Source: K189A clade bacterium
GTDB lineage: Bacteria > Pseudomonadota > Gammaproteobacteria > Pseudomonadales > Azotimanducaceae
Assembly (NCBI GenBank): GCA_007571095.1
Contig: RKSB01000043.1
Coordinates: forward strand, 1 to 6,303
DNA length: 6,303 bases
Reading direction: 5' to 3'
A program made the position numbers and the translations under genes. Of this stretch, positions 5,530 through 6,303 are shown piece after piece. Numbering within the stretch: the first letter of the stretch is position 1; each line of letters opens with the position of its first letter. The notes beneath the pieces were generated by a model. That model saw nothing but the letters and a program-made list of their open reading frames with translations. It was not told the DNA's origin and ran no database searches.

Positions 5530-6303
5530 AAACCAAACTCCCGAAAGTCATCGATACGGTGTTCCCATACCCAATCAATTCCTTCAGCTGCCTCATAGCC
5601 GAGATAGCCGCTATCGAAATAACCACATAGGAACAATATAAACTCAACTTCAGTGCCGTAGGTGCGGTGAAGTTGGTTGATCTTTTGAGCTTCTTCCTTG
5701 CGACGCTTGTTCGTGTTGGCGAAATCACCTGCGGACTTGGCTTCGACCAGAAGCGGGAATTCTCCTTCGTGTGCACTTTGACGCATAATGACGGCATCAA
5801 TGGGTAGTTTAACGACGTTATTGCCGCTATCATCGCCTACGGGGACATTCATGTGGAATGACCAGGTACCGGCGGGCATTTCACGAAAAGTGCCCTTATA
5901 GTCGTCAGGTAGTTTTATATAACCGCGTGCTTTCAGCCATTCTGCTATATAGTCAAGCTGGCGGCGTTCCTGGGCGTTGCGGATGACAGGATTGGCTACG
6001 TTACCACAAAGTCTGTCCGCAACGATGGTTGCAGCGGAATGGACTTCTGTTTCGCTGGCAGGCTCGGCTCGTCCGATCCAGACAAAAATATCAGGATCGG
6101 CCATCTTTTTGATGGTATCACCAATCACAGCGAGTCCAGTGTCCATGTCTGATCGCTTCATTTGAGCAGGCAATCTATTCTTCTCCAGGTTCTTGACAAG
6201 GTTTCTGGAAACGCCTGTAAGACCAATCAGACGGTCAACGGCTAGTGGTGGACAGGTGGACATGCGTAAAGTCGGCAAAACACCCGGCCATGAGCGCAGA
6301 ATG
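5526..6303 (-). CDS. XamI-family Type II restriction endonuclease (N terminus outside the window)
   Basis: The reading frame is open to the right edge of the window, giving 258 C-terminal residues. A TTG at 6278 is not the real start: the codons before it (LRSWPGV) continue the conserved VLPTLRMSTCPP stretch, so the gene begins beyond 6303. A PD-(D/E)XK nuclease core is visible. Asp in LPIDAVI is coded at 5798-5796, and Glu and Lys in LLVEAKSAGD are coded at 5744-5742 and 5738-5736. The adjoining TNKRRKEEAQKINQL and the C-terminal GYFDSGYLGYEAAEGIDWVW match my recollection of the XamI family, whose prototype cuts GTCGAC. The stop overlaps the methyltransferase start by 4 bases, so the two are translated as one unit. 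No controller (C) gene is visible, but its usual place upstream of R would be outside the window. Confidence 0.88.
   Translation of the reverse strand, partial: ILRSWPGVLPTLRMSTCPPLAVDRLIGLTGVSRNLVKNLEKNRLPAQMKRSDMDTGLAVIGDTIKKMADPDIFVWIGRAEPASETEVHSAATIVADRLCGNVANPVIRNAQERRQLDYIAEWLKARGYIKLPDDYKGTFREMPAGTWSFHMNVPVGDDSGNNVVKLPIDAVIMRQSAHEGEFPLLVEAKSAGDFANTNKRRKEEAQKINQLHRTYGTEVEFILFLCGYFDSGYLGYEAAEGIDWVWEHRIDDFREFGL
5538..5542 (-). promoter_or_regulatory. Shine-Dalgarno of the methyltransferase, inside the endonuclease gene
   Basis: GGGAG lies 8 bases before the ATG at 5529, within the last codons of the endonuclease. It fixes the methyltransferase start. It also means M can be initiated directly or by ribosomes finishing R at the ATGA overlap. 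Confidence 0.65.

Overview
The window reads as chromosomal DNA of a proteobacterium, most likely a gammaproteobacterium. The two housekeeping proteins support this. LeuA is the long 'type 2' isopropylmalate synthase with the layout known from Pseudomonas-like bacteria. The CNNM/CBS protein aligns from its first residues with Escherichia coli YfjD (CorB). Base composition looks mid-range by eye, and I cannot name the genus.

Layout, left to right. Positions 2-70 hold the last 22 codons of a rightward gene, probably a membrane protein. After a gene-free gap, every other gene lies on the minus strand. leuA (286-2022) is followed upstream by a 259-base intergenic region that could be an amino-acid attenuator: a 24-codon leader ORF, a small terminator hairpin overlapping its stop, and a competing 9-bp pairing. 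Next comes a corB-like gene (2282-3577) with an extended -10 promoter (TGCTATAAT) upstream. Positions 3578-3945 form a junction zone with a 47-codon ORF, a diverged direct repeat and a 7-bp inverted repeat. The rest of the window is a Type II restriction-modification operon: an N6-adenine methyltransferase (3946-5529) and a XamI-family PD-(D/E)XK endonuclease (5526 to the right edge, N terminus missing).

How the parts relate. leuA and corB are resident functions, leucine biosynthesis and divalent-metal transport or homeostasis. The R-M operon is an accessory module. Its R gene precedes M, with a 4-base ATGA overlap that implies translational coupling. In E. coli corB (yfjD) follows ypjD near ffh. 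Here the R-M operon occupies the upstream side of corB, so it may have been inserted there. The most interesting parts are the putative leuA attenuator and the junction zone. In that zone the 47-codon ORF contains a segment repeated about 85 bases further along, with every difference between the matched codons falling at a third position.
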